Source: a virus
IMG/VR virus record: IMGVR_UViG_3300032087_000824
Coordinates: 1-61,944 of that record
Length of the DNA stretch: 61,944 nt
Direction: 5' to 3' (one strand)
Each line of letters starts with the position of its first letter. The stretch's first letter is position 1. Below the pieces are notes generated by a model. It worked only from the letters and a program-made list of their open reading frames with translations, searched no databases and was not told the origin of the DNA. The translations under genes were made by a program, and so were the position numbers. Shown here piece after piece: positions 24,515-32,549 of the stretch.

Positions 24515-25078
24515 TATAAATAAGCGAAGCTATCTACACAAGTAAGACATTTTCCTTCCCTGTTTAATGTACCGAAAGTGTAGGTAGCTTGTAGCACATA
24601 GGAACGCATAAGGTAGGAAACTCTAGCTTAGAACTAGAGGTAAGAACAACCATATAAACAATGTAATTCCTGTTTGGTTCGCTAACTGTGTGTTACAAGC
24701 TATCTATAAGATAGAACTACAAGTACTTCCTGCTTAGGCTATAGCTAAGTAGATAGGTATGCCGAGTACAAAGTATCTCAGACTTGTAGATAGCGTGGTG
24801 TGTATAATTTGCAATTTAACATTGCAGTCCTTTCTTGTTCAGCTGTACACACCACGCTATCTATATAGCACATAACACATTAATGAGTTAGGTACAAGAC
24901 TACAATCGTGCAAAACATATTTAAAGATATGTACTTTTGGCTATAACAAAAGTTACCTAAGCTAGATTGTAGGTTAGTGTGTTATAAGCTATTTATATAG
25001 CACATAGACTTAGGCAACTCGTTCTAAAAATCATAATTCCTAGAGTTGCCTAGCTATGTAATAAAAGAAAGAGAGTAT
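24515..25078 (+). ncRNA. Large array of structured RNA hairpins
   Basis: No open frame. Consecutive strong stems: AGCTATCTACAC/GTGTAGGTAGCT (24528 with 24578), CTCTAG/CTAGAG (24621 with 24634), CTACAAGT/ACTTGTAG (24717 with 24782), an 18-bp stem at 24787-24804 with 24846-24863, a 12-bp stem at 24872-24883 with 24974-24985 holding two small hairpins and a crossing pair (possible pseudoknot), and AGGCAACTC/GAGTTGCCT (25012 with 25043). TAGCACATA follows three of the arms (24592, 24866, 24998). The G-U pairs seen in two stems favour the plus strand. Probably a large non-coding RNA or a processed leader. Confidence 0.65.
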
Positions 25079-25219
25079 ATGTTATGTGATATGTGCCGTG
25101 AAGGTAAATATTCAAAGCTAATGATAGAAGCTAATGTCAAATCCTCTGTGTATCACAGAGTTATTTGTTATTTATGTGGATATCAAACTGTTAAAAGACT
25201 AAATGTAAAGAGAATATAA
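25079..25219 (+). CDS. 46-aa zinc-ribbon protein
   Basis: ATG at 25079, after AAAGAAAGAGAG. Two CxxC pairs (CDMC at residues 3-6 and CYLC at ~31-34) and a basic C-terminus. One of several mini zinc proteins in this operon. It starts about 20 nt after the last hairpin of the structured array. Function unknown. Confidence 0.6.
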   Translation: MLCDMCREGKYSKLMIEANVKSSVYHRVICYLCGYQTVKRLNVKRI

Positions 25220-25237
25220 AGGAGAGAAATAGAAATT

Positions 25238-25777
25238 ATGGATATACATAATGACGAAACTAAGAGAGAAGAGTATATTAAGCAAATTAGAGAAGAATAC
25301 AATATGGAACATATTGCAAACTTCTATCCGTTAGCTGTAGAAACAATCTTTGGTATTAACTCAATCGTAGTTGATAATGAGAAAGAAACCATAAACCAGA
25401 AACGCGCTTTTGTACCAGCACAAACCCCTGTTATAGCAATGGCTATGTATTGGGAAAGTATGTGGCAACAGATGTTAGCACAAACTGTAACAAGTATGGG
25501 GCAAATGATTATGGAAGTAATCAAAACCAGTGAACTTGAAGAAGTACCTGTGGGTATGATTGAAGGTTTGCTTGATGCTTTCACTAGCGAACAAGGTGTA
25601 AAAGCTGCTTTAGAAGCGTTCTATGAAAGTATACCAGACATACTAAGTATTGGTAATCCTATGTTGATAGGTAATGTAATTGCTAAAACAGCAGAAGAAG
25701 TAGGTATGCCTGATGCAGTAGAAGATTTACTTGCAGATATATTCAAAAATGTAGAACTTAAAACTGAGGAGGAATAG
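25238..25777 (+). CDS. Hypothetical acidic helical protein, 179 aa
   Basis: AAAGGAGAGAAATAG ribosome site. Mostly helical with a Met/Gln-rich middle and no cysteine motif. It ends in Glu-Glu-Glu, encoded by GAG GAG GAA, which doubles as the ribosome site for the next gene, and the TAG stop shares its last base with the next GTG start. No family recognised. Confidence 0.7.
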   Translation: MDIHNDETKREEYIKQIREEYNMEHIANFYPLAVETIFGINSIVVDNEKETINQKRAFVPAQTPVIAMAMYWESMWQQMLAQTVTSMGQMIMEVIKTSELEEVPVGMIEGLLDAFTSEQGVKAALEAFYESIPDILSIGNPMLIGNVIAKTAEEVGMPDAVEDLLADIFKNVELKTEEE

Positions 25778-25980
25778 TGAATAAAGAACTTGTTAATAAA
25801 ATTTGGCAAGACGCAAGAACAAGCGTGTTACAGTGTCCTAAATGTAATGAAGATATTTGTTACGAGTGGGAACAACACACAATTAATGATTACGATTGCG
25901 AGGAATGTGCATTATTTCAACCTAACGACATAGTAGAATACGGAACTTGTTTCAGATGTTCTCTAGATGAGGAAGAATAA
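25777..25980 (+). CDS. Small zinc-ribbon protein, 67 aa
   Basis: GTG start overlapping the preceding stop (TAGTG). Cysteine pairs CPKC, then CEEC and CFRC, suggest one or more zinc ribbons. Ends DEEE, again providing the ribosome site of the next gene. Function unknown. Confidence 0.65.
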   Translation: MNKELVNKIWQDARTSVLQCPKCNEDICYEWEQHTINDYDCEECALFQPNDIVEYGTCFRCSLDEEE

Positions 25981-26096
25981 TGGAAAAAATAAAACTTTGG
26001 TGGATATTTAATATTTATCAACCATTTTTAGATACATTTTGTTATGGATTAAAAATAAGAACATTTATTAGGTGGAAGTTTAAAGGAATAATTTGA
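25980..26096 (+). CDS. 38-aa aromatic small protein
   Basis: ATG overlaps the previous stop (TAATG), and the ribosome site is GAGGAAGAA in the previous gene's last codons. Rich in Trp/Phe/Ile with interspersed lysines (KLWWIFNIYQPF), so it may be membrane-associated. Followed by GAGGAGAAATA for the next gene. Coordinates are supported mainly by the coupled start. Confidence 0.5.
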   Translation: MEKIKLWWIFNIYQPFLDTFCYGLKIRTFIRWKFKGII

Positions 26097-26105
26097 GGAG
26101 AAATA

Positions 26106-26381
26106 ATGGATATTAGAAAATTGTTTAATAAGTTGCGTGCGTTAGCAGAGAACATAGACAGGAGAGTAAAAATACTTTCAAGAACTCAATTAGTTATTGT
26201 AAAACATATGGGTATTCTTAGTAAAGATTTTCAAGATGATTATGTAAAAGCAATGCTGTCTATAAAAGAAATTAGAGAAGGCTTTAGTAAAGACATATTA
26301 CAAGATGATAGCTCTAGTGATTTTCTTAAGACACAAGTAATGGAGATAAATGAAATCTTCAATGAAACAGAGGAGGAATAA
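26106..26381 (+). CDS. Hypothetical helical protein, 91 aa
   Basis: Preceded by GAGGAGAAATA. Charged, helical, possibly coiled-coil. No cysteines. Ends ETEEE, whose codons carry the ribosome site for the next gene (GAGGAGGAATAATG). No family recognised. Confidence 0.65.
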   Translation: MDIRKLFNKLRALAENIDRRVKILSRTQLVIVKHMGILSKDFQDDYVKAMLSIKEIREGFSKDILQDDSSSDFLKTQVMEINEIFNETEEE

Positions 26382-26677
26382 TGCCGTTAAGTGATAAGTT
26401 CAAAGATGAATTAAAAAAGTCTATTGAATTAGATAACAAAAACAATAAGAAATCGTTTGACCAATATGTACATTGTAAACTCTGCGTACAAGAAACAGGT
26501 GGTGTTAAAGGTCGTAGATATACACAACTACTTGAAGTAGGAGTATTCTTTGAGGATAACAAAACTTGGGTAGGAGTTAATTGTAATAGACATAATGAAA
26601 AGGTTGCTAGGTGGGAAATAAATACATTAAACACTAATCAATCTTCAACAGATAATGAGTGTGATTGTTGTGAGTGA
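26381..26677 (+). CDS. Small Cys/His protein, 98 aa
   Basis: Contains a CKLC pair near residue 29, later CN-RH, and a C-terminal CDCCE. The cysteine and histidine spacing suggests a zinc-binding domain similar to the other mini proteins of this cassette. TAATG junction with the previous gene. Overlaps the next gene by about 23 nt if that starts at 26655. Confidence 0.65.
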   Translation: MPLSDKFKDELKKSIELDNKNNKKSFDQYVHCKLCVQETGGVKGRRYTQLLEVGVFFEDNKTWVGVNCNRHNEKVARWEINTLNTNQSSTDNECDCCE

Positions 26678-26891
26678 AGTGTATGAATTAATTAACACAG
26701 GTAATGATGATATAAATAAATTAACTGTGGACTTTTCTTTTATGTCAAGGATTAAAAAGAAAAGTGCTATTGAACAAATAGATAAGTTAGTTTCATTAGC
26801 AGATGACAACAATGAGATACAACTTATAAACCACAAACCTACCTTTTGGGAAAAGAGTAGATGGTCTGATGTAGAAAGAGAGGAGGAATAA
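26655..26891 (+). CDS. Hypothetical protein, 78 aa
   Basis: Acidic helical protein. Start may be the ATG at 26655 or an in-frame GTG at 26670 nearer to the preceding stop; neither has a strong ribosome site, so translation is probably coupled. Ends EREEE with GAGGAGGAATAATG at the junction. No family recognised. Confidence 0.55.
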   Translation: MSVIVVSEVYELINTGNDDINKLTVDFSFMSRIKKKSAIEQIDKLVSLADDNNEIQLINHKPTFWEKSRWSDVEREEE

Positions 26892-27217
26892 TGTATGGCG
26901 TGGTGAACACCATAGTCAAAAACCCTATATTACATAGGGCTAAAGATAGATTATTTAGAGAAGAGTATTACAAAAAAACAGGTCGTGATGATTTTATGTT
27001 TGATACATTATTAGACACTGGTATTGGAGATGACGATTGGATTTGCGACTTTTGTAATGTAAGTATGGAAGTAGGAACAAAGGATAACCCTCAAAGTATT
27101 TTAATACACGGCTCTTATGCTTTGTGTTCTACTTGTGTTAAAGAGTACAAGACTAAATATCCTGAAGAATTTATTAATCAACAGGATTGTAAGTGTTGTA
27201 TAGAAGAGGAGGAATAA
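26891..27217 (+). CDS. Small zinc-ribbon protein, 108 aa
   Basis: CDFC at ~47-50 and CSTC ~30 residues later form a plausible zinc site, and a CKCC cluster lies near the end. Ends EEEE with the shared GAGGAGGAATAATG junction on both sides. The N-terminal part (DRLFREEYYKKTGR) is helical. Function unknown. Confidence 0.65.
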   Translation: MYGVVNTIVKNPILHRAKDRLFREEYYKKTGRDDFMFDTLLDTGIGDDDWICDFCNVSMEVGTKDNPQSILIHGSYALCSTCVKEYKTKYPEEFINQQDCKCCIEEEE

Positions 27218-27768
27218 TGCCTAGTGGTATTGAAGGGTTTCCTAAAGATGTAGAGGAAGCCACAGCAAGACTAAAAAACTGTGCTATTACTATCCCTATT
27301 CTTAAAATGCTAAATGATATGGCTATTGAGAATGGATATAACAGACAGATACGAGAAGGTTTCTTAGATGAAACTATTGAGGATAGTAAAGACTATCCTG
27401 ATGACCACGACCATAGAGCAGATGATAGGTTTCCTGCTATTGTGATGTTGGCTATGCCACATTATCACAAGCACGGAGTACCAACAGAACTACATTATCG
27501 CTTAATGCTAGAGGTTATCGTTAAAAGTAAATCTGGTAAAACACTTGATGAGAAATACGCCACATTATTTGTGGATATTCCAGCAGAAGCATTTGACTTA
27601 TTACCAAATGTTCCTGATATACAGTGGATAAAACCAGAAGCCACCACTGATGAGAAAGATGCTTTCTTAAAAGCGTGGCAAGAAGCTGATACAGAAGAAA
27701 TGTATGATGACTTCATTGAAAATATAGAGAGAATGTTGGGTAAAGACCCAATTAGAGAGGAAGAATAA
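27217..27768 (+). CDS. Hypothetical protein, 183 aa
   Basis: Start at 27217 (TAATG with GAGGAGGAA upstream). Acidic; contains a D/H-rich stretch (DYPDDHDHRADDRFPA) that could bind metal, followed by beta-like segments (LMLEVIVKSKSGKT). It lies directly ahead of the AAA+ ATPase gene with a few bases between, so a role with that ATPase is possible. Ends REEE. No family recognised. Confidence 0.65.
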   Translation: MPSGIEGFPKDVEEATARLKNCAITIPILKMLNDMAIENGYNRQIREGFLDETIEDSKDYPDDHDHRADDRFPAIVMLAMPHYHKHGVPTELHYRLMLEVIVKSKSGKTLDEKYATLFVDIPAEAFDLLPNVPDIQWIKPEATTDEKDAFLKAWQEADTEEMYDDFIENIERMLGKDPIREEE

Positions 27769-27771
27769 ACA

Positions 27772-28464
27772 ATGGCAGAGAGTAATTGTTGGAAATTGTT
27801 TGATGCAATTATTGGTGCAACACCAAGAATATTGCTGTATGGTGTACCTGGTACAGGGAAAACATATCAAGCAAACACAACTAATTTAGAAGGTAGAAAT
27901 ACTTACAATGTTACCTTAACACAAGACAGTAGTGCTAGTGAATTGCTAGGACATTATGTTCTAAATGAAACTGGTGGTATGGATTGGTTAGATGGTATTG
28001 GTGTACAAGCTTGGAAAGATGGTGCAAGACTTGTGGTTAATGAGATTGACCACGCAGGTGTAGATGTTATGTCATTTCTACACGCCCTTCTTGACGACCC
28101 TGAGTTTGCAAAGTTCACACTACCAAACAAGAGAAAAGAAACTGTAAGACCACAACCTAGCTTTCAAGTGATAGCTACTATGAATGGTGTTCCAGAGGAT
28201 TTACCTGAAGCATTAATTGACAGGTTTCCTGTAAAGATAAACATTGATACTGTACACCCAAGTGCATTGGAGAGTTTACCTGAGAAGTTCCGTAGTGTAT
28301 ACGCTGACTACAACCAAGGTGCTTTCTCTATTCGTAGATGGATTGCACTAGGCGAACTGCTTGACAAAGAAGTCAACTTAGAGTACGCAGTACAAACTAT
28401 ATTCCCTAATGAGTATGAAGAAATTACTGATGCTTTGGTAGTTGCTTTGAATAGTGATGAGTAA
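27772..28464 (+). CDS. MoxR/CobS-type AAA+ ATPase
   Basis: 230 aa, AAA+ core. Walker A GVPGTGKT at ~24-31, Walker B LVVNEID at ~87-93, a sensor-1-like ATMNG near 136, and an arginine-containing segment (LIDRFPV) near 148. Short, single-domain AAA+ proteins paired with a VWA protein are the rule for MoxR- and CobS/CobT-type machines, which remodel or insert metals into target proteins. The next gene is such a VWA protein, overlapping by one base. CobS-like genes are known in marine phages; whether this one acts in cobalamin metabolism cannot be decided here. Confidence 0.82.
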   Translation: MAESNCWKLFDAIIGATPRILLYGVPGTGKTYQANTTNLEGRNTYNVTLTQDSSASELLGHYVLNETGGMDWLDGIGVQAWKDGARLVVNEIDHAGVDVMSFLHALLDDPEFAKFTLPNKRKETVRPQPSFQVIATMNGVPEDLPEALIDRFPVKINIDTVHPSALESLPEKFRSVYADYNQGAFSIRRWIALGELLDKEVNLEYAVQTIFPNEYEEITDALVVALNSDE

Positions 28465-30257
28465 TGTTATTTGTTAAAAGAGAACAGAAAGCTAGTGCAA
28501 AAGATTATCCTAATCTTGCACTTGGTACAGATAACAAGTTTATTCGTAGAGTACCAACACCTGCTGCTGTAAGAAAAACAGTTAAGAAAAATGCTGTTCC
28601 AGTTGTAGAAACACAGGAAAGATATTCATCTAGAGAAAAACTTATTGCTCTTGCGCAATCAAAGTTGTTCTCTGATAAGAAGTATATGAAATTGAGTGAG
28701 TTTGATTACTCAACCAATGTACCTGTTGCAGAGAGAATAGTATCTAACTATGAAGCTGATACTTGGGTTAGGAAAGCTATGAGTAATAAAACTACTAGGT
28801 CAATTACAAATAGTGATAAGTATTACAACAGTATGAATACATTACCATATCCAACATTTGGACAAGCTAAAAAGCATATACAAGAGTTTGTGAGTATATT
28901 TTATAGAAAGAATACTAACGATAAAGATATATACAAATTCTTTATGCAGACACTAGCTAACTATGGTACTACATATGCTTCAAGCTATTGGACTTATTCT
29001 TTGTCAATATCTGATGAACTTTTAGAATATGTAGTAGGTAAAGAAGATAACTTTGAATTTGTAGAAGCTAAGTTATTTGCTATGAAGCCAAATGATATTC
29101 ATCAACTTAAACAAGAAGAATGGCAAGTTCTTTTATACAAAGCTGTGATGTTAGAGATGCCTGAGGCAACTCGTAATCAAGTATTTGAGGACACTAAATT
29201 CATTTTGTTAAAATTAAATTCGTTAGCTCAAATAAAAAATCGTGCTTCCAGAGTTCTTAATAGAAAGAGGAATAGAAAAATTTCTCCTAAGAATATCAAA
29301 GATGTTATTGCAAGTATGTCTTATAACAAATACTTTGAACACGTTCAATTTATGTTAGACAGACATCAAAAGATGTACAAAGAAGTGTATCAAGGTACAC
29401 CTACTACTAATAACTTAGTAGAAGCAATAGATGATATGAGTGAATTTAAGGTAGATTACTATGGAAATGTTAAACCTAAAGATGAAGGAAATGATATATT
29501 AGATGACACACCATCAAATGTATTACCTGATTGGCTAACAAAGGACTTGTCTGAGAATATATTAGATGAAGCAAATAAAAATTATAATAGTAATTTTAAA
29601 GTTGAAGGTTATGGTAGAGGTGTACACGGTAGAGGATTACTTCACAAGTTTGTTCCTAACAGAAGGGATAAGGTTGTTGAGGAAAAACTACATAGGCAAC
29701 TAAGTGATGCTGGTGTTAAGCCAAGAAATATACACAGAATACTTACTGATAGGAAAGTATTTGCTCGTAGGAAAAAAATAGCAGGTGGCTCTGTAATGAT
29801 AGATTGTAGTGGCTCAATGGCTTGGTCAATAGAACAACTAAGAGAGATTTGCAGAATACTACCAGCTTCTAAGATTGCTGGATATACTGGATATTCCGCG
29901 AGTGATAAGCGAGATGGTGTTATGTATCAAGGTGATATTCGTATTATTGCAGACAAAGGCAAATATGATGACAACTCACTTATTGAACTTTATAAGCACG
30001 GAAACAACAATGTTGATTTAGATGCTATTAAATGGCTTGCACAACAAGAAGAGCCTAGAATATGGGTTACTGACTTGCAAGTTGTTGGTGTTTCTACTGA
30101 TAGCTACAAGTATATAGGAAAACATTGTCCAGAAACCTTAAACAATGAAGGCAGGGTTGAGATATCGCGCTTTATGAAAAAGCACAATATCATACCTATT
30201 GAAAAGTTTGAGTATGTTAAAGAGTTTGCAACTCAATACGCTAACTTTATAGGTTAA
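28464..30257 (+). CDS. VWA-domain protein, partner of the AAA+ ATPase (CobT-like)
   Basis: 597 aa. The C-terminal third is a von Willebrand factor A domain with a MIDAS motif MIDCSGSM (DxSxS) near residue 445. The long N-terminal ~400 residues are helical and unassigned. Start overlaps the stop of the AAA+ gene (TAATG), a typical ATPase-VWA operon. Such partners present substrates to the ATPase ring. The pair resembles CobS/CobT of cobaltochelatase and other MoxR-VWA systems, but there is no CobN gene, so the substrate is unknown. A strong terminator follows. Confidence 0.75.
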   Translation: MLFVKREQKASAKDYPNLALGTDNKFIRRVPTPAAVRKTVKKNAVPVVETQERYSSREKLIALAQSKLFSDKKYMKLSEFDYSTNVPVAERIVSNYEADTWVRKAMSNKTTRSITNSDKYYNSMNTLPYPTFGQAKKHIQEFVSIFYRKNTNDKDIYKFFMQTLANYGTTYASSYWTYSLSISDELLEYVVGKEDNFEFVEAKLFAMKPNDIHQLKQEEWQVLLYKAVMLEMPEATRNQVFEDTKFILLKLNSLAQIKNRASRVLNRKRNRKISPKNIKDVIASMSYNKYFEHVQFMLDRHQKMYKEVYQGTPTTNNLVEAIDDMSEFKVDYYGNVKPKDEGNDILDDTPSNVLPDWLTKDLSENILDEANKNYNSNFKVEGYGRGVHGRGLLHKFVPNRRDKVVEEKLHRQLSDAGVKPRNIHRILTDRKVFARRKKIAGGSVMIDCSGSMAWSIEQLREICRILPASKIAGYTGYSASDKRDGVMYQGDIRIIADKGKYDDNSLIELYKHGNNNVDLDAIKWLAQQEEPRIWVTDLQVVGVSTDSYKYIGKHCPETLNNEGRVEISRFMKKHNIIPIEKFEYVKEFATQYANFIG

Positions 30258-30306
30258 TGTACATTAATCTATAGACAAGCTAGGTTGCTCTCTCTTAGCT
30301 ATGTCT

Positions 30307-30345
30307 AAAATAAGGCGCAGGATAAAACCTGCGCCTTATTTTTTT
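30307..30345 (+). terminator. Intrinsic terminator after the VWA gene
   Basis: AAGGCGCAGG/CCTGCGCCTT closes a 6-nt loop (ATAAAA); flanking A/T pairs lengthen the stem to 15 bp, and seven T follow. The A-rich 5' flank would also make it work on the opposite strand. It ends the transcript of the mini-protein/ATPase operon. Confidence 0.92.
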
Positions 30346-30356
30346 ATCTTTACTTA

Positions 30357-30418
30357 TGCATATGCATAGATAATTTTTTTATTTTTATGTGTGCATATGC
30401 AAATGCTTATGGTATGAT
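30357..30418 (+). promoter_or_regulatory. Extended -10 promoter with paired TGCATATGCA operators
   Basis: Two identical 10-bp palindromes TGCATATGCA at 30357-30366 and 30392-30401, 35 bp apart, lie just upstream of TGG-TATGAT (30413-30418), an extended -10 box. The ATG at 30425 is 7 nt after it, so the transcript is probably leaderless. The downstream small HTH-like protein may bind these sites and control itself. Confidence 0.6.
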
Positions 30419-30424
30419 TATCGT

Positions 30425-30700
30425 ATGATAGATAACACAAATAAAAATGTAGATGATTTACTTGCTAAAGCAACTACACATACAGTAGGTGGAGTGACTA
30501 ACTGGTATTTAAGATTACCAGAAGATGCAAAACCTTTTATAGATGAACTATCCAATAGGGTTGCTAATGAAGGCGCTAAGGCAAATGCTAGAGTTATAAG
30601 CGAAATACTCTCTAACGAATTTGACTTTGAAGTATCTTATAGCAGAGTAAGACATTGGTTAGTTAAATTAGAGAAACAATATGCCGAAAAAAAATCATAA
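30425..30700 (+). CDS. Putative HTH DNA-binding protein, 91 aa
   Basis: The C-terminal half (ARVISEILSNEF, then SYSRVRHWLVKL) has the spacing of a helix-turn-helix. Start at 30425 rather than an upstream in-frame ATG (30389), because the promoter's -10 box ends just before it. Possible regulator of the downstream replication/recombination-type genes. It overlaps the next gene by 20 nt. Confidence 0.55.
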   Translation: MIDNTNKNVDDLLAKATTHTVGGVTNWYLRLPEDAKPFIDELSNRVANEGAKANARVISEILSNEFDFEVSYSRVRHWLVKLEKQYAEKKS

Positions 30701-31745
30701 CAAAGAGTTAGCAGGGCTAATTGCTGAAGCTGAAAGTGATAAGTTAAAAGAACTAAAGCGCACTAATGAAAGATTATTAAAGCAGATTGACAAACTCAAA
30801 GACAAGAAAGCAGATATGATACAGGCAGTTTATCAAGGTGCTAGAGATGGTATGTCTACTCTAACACTTCCTAAGATAACAAAACCTAATCTAAAGAAAA
30901 ACCATAAAGACAAAGAGATATGCGTACCTTTGCTCTCTGATATACAACTCGCCAAGAGAACCACAGACTATGGCACTGAAGTTGCAGAGAAGAGAGTCAT
31001 TGAATACGCACACCGCATTGTCAAACTTACTAATATACAAAGACAATCACATAATGTTGATAAATGTGTGGTGCTTGCATTGGGAGACATAGTGGAAGGA
31101 GAACTTATATTTCCAGGGCAGGCACATTTAATTGACAGTTCTTTGTATAGACAAGTTACAGTAGATGGACCAAGAATACTGCACACTTTCTTTACTATAT
31201 TGTTAGAAGCATTTGATGAAGTAGAGTGTGTATGGGTTATTGGTAATCACGGTGCATTAGGTGGTAGGTCTAGGCGTGATTATAATCCTGAAACTAATGC
31301 AGATAGAATGCTAGGTAAAATTTTACAAACTATGTTTGCTGGAGAAAAGCGAATTAAGTTTACAATTCCTGAAGGTGTTGATAACCATTGGTATGCAGTT
31401 GCTAACTTAGGAAGAAAAGCAAAGTTCCTATGTTTTCACGGAGATAATATTCGTGGAAGTATGGGCTTACCATTTTATGGTTACAATAAAAAAATACTTG
31501 GGTGGAAAGCGTTAGCTTCACAAGGGCTAATGGAGGATTTCACCCACGCAGTATGTGGTCATTACCACACACCAACATCACTGTACATTAATGATGTTCG
31601 TGTATGGGTTAATGGCTCTACTGAAAGTTATAACAGTTACGCACAAGAACAACTTGCAAGTATGGGTAGACCATCACAATATTGTTTGTTTGTAAAACCC
31701 AACAAAGGAGTTACTGCTGAGTATCTTGTTAACCTAGAGGAGTAA
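30681..31745 (+). CDS. Calcineurin-like metallophosphoesterase
   Basis: 354 aa. Two-metal phosphoesterase motifs: LLSDIQ at ~84-89 (usual DxH here DxQ), LGDIVEGE at ~135, IGNHGALGG at ~187, FHGD at ~250, and CGHYHTP at ~290. Related phage proteins act on nucleic acids or nucleotides (SbcD/Mre11-like or phosphodiesterases). The N-terminal ~75 residues are a Lys-rich coiled coil. The DxQ in motif I is worth noting because that residue normally binds metal. Confidence 0.85.
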   Translation: MPKKNHNKELAGLIAEAESDKLKELKRTNERLLKQIDKLKDKKADMIQAVYQGARDGMSTLTLPKITKPNLKKNHKDKEICVPLLSDIQLAKRTTDYGTEVAEKRVIEYAHRIVKLTNIQRQSHNVDKCVVLALGDIVEGELIFPGQAHLIDSSLYRQVTVDGPRILHTFFTILLEAFDEVECVWVIGNHGALGGRSRRDYNPETNADRMLGKILQTMFAGEKRIKFTIPEGVDNHWYAVANLGRKAKFLCFHGDNIRGSMGLPFYGYNKKILGWKALASQGLMEDFTHAVCGHYHTPTSLYINDVRVWVNGSTESYNSYAQEQLASMGRPSQYCLFVKPNKGVTAEYLVNLEE

Positions 31746-31781
31746 AAAGAACAAGCAATATAATTTATAAAAAGGAGAATA

Positions 31782-32549
31782 ATGGCGAAGTTCAATTTAG
31801 ACAGTTATGAAACTGTAGAAGATAGGCTCAAAAAGTTTTGGGCAGATAATCCTAACGGTAGGATTGAAACAAATGTAGTACACATTACTGATGATGGTAC
31901 TTGTGTAACTATAAAAGCAGAAATATTTACAGATAGTAAAGTAGTTCTACCTGTATCAACAGGAATAGCACAGGAAACAAAAGGGCAAGGTGGCTTTGCC
32001 AATGCTGATGCTTGGATGGAGAACTGTGAAACTTCCGCAATAGGTCGTGGATTAGCTAACTGGAAGTATCAAGGTTCTGATAAAGCAAGACCGAGTAAAG
32101 AAGAGATGAGTAAGGTTTCATCTTCGTCATCAGTACCAGCCAAGGAGAGTAAACCAGTAGAGGTTGTTAAAGAGTCAGGAGCTTCTTCTACTGGCTCTCC
32201 TATTAAGCAAATAGCTGAAGCAGGATATGGTGATGTTAAATTTGACAAGCACCCAAGCGGTGAACCTGCAATAAACGAGAACGGTTTGTTATGCCCTTGC
32301 GGTGCTTTAGTTAAATGGTATAAAGATAGTGAAAAAACAAAGCCAACAAGTCCAGACTTTAGGTGTACAGCTATGGGTAAATGTACTGCTGGAGATACTG
32401 TAGATGGTAAAGTGTTTGCTAAGTCTTGGTGGATGGACAACAAAGCCACACCAAATAGTTGGCAAGACTTTGCAGCAGTTTCAAATGGTATGACTATACC
32501 TGAAGCTAAATCACTAGATGATATTAATGAAGGGGAAGCACCTTTCTAA
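31782..32549 (+). CDS. Putative ssDNA-binding/recombination protein
   Basis: 255 aa. N-terminal ~100 residues contain a VTIKAEIFT beta block and the sequence ENCETSAIGRGLAN; this ETSAIGRALA-type signature recurs in phage recombination-associated proteins. A low-complexity Ser/Glu linker follows, and the C-terminal part has CPCG and two more cysteines, a possible zinc ribbon. AAAAGGAGAAT is the ribosome site. Assignment is tentative. Confidence 0.5.
   Translation: MAKFNLDSYETVEDRLKKFWADNPNGRIETNVVHITDDGTCVTIKAEIFTDSKVVLPVSTGIAQETKGQGGFANADAWMENCETSAIGRGLANWKYQGSDKARPSKEEMSKVSSSSSVPAKESKPVEVVKESGASSTGSPIKQIAEAGYGDVKFDKHPSGEPAINENGLLCPCGALVKWYKDSEKTKPTSPDFRCTAMGKCTAGDTVDGKVFAKSWWMDNKATPNSWQDFAAVSNGMTIPEAKSLDDINEGEAPF

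Noticed and set aside
24515-25078. tRNA genes
   Set aside because: GGTTCGCTAAC near 24676 recalls a T-loop, but no acceptor stem, anticodon arm or CCA end fits around it.
27772-30257. Definite cobalamin biosynthesis genes
   Set aside because: Only the generic ATPase/VWA pairing is seen; without CobN or other pathway genes the metabolic role is unsupported.
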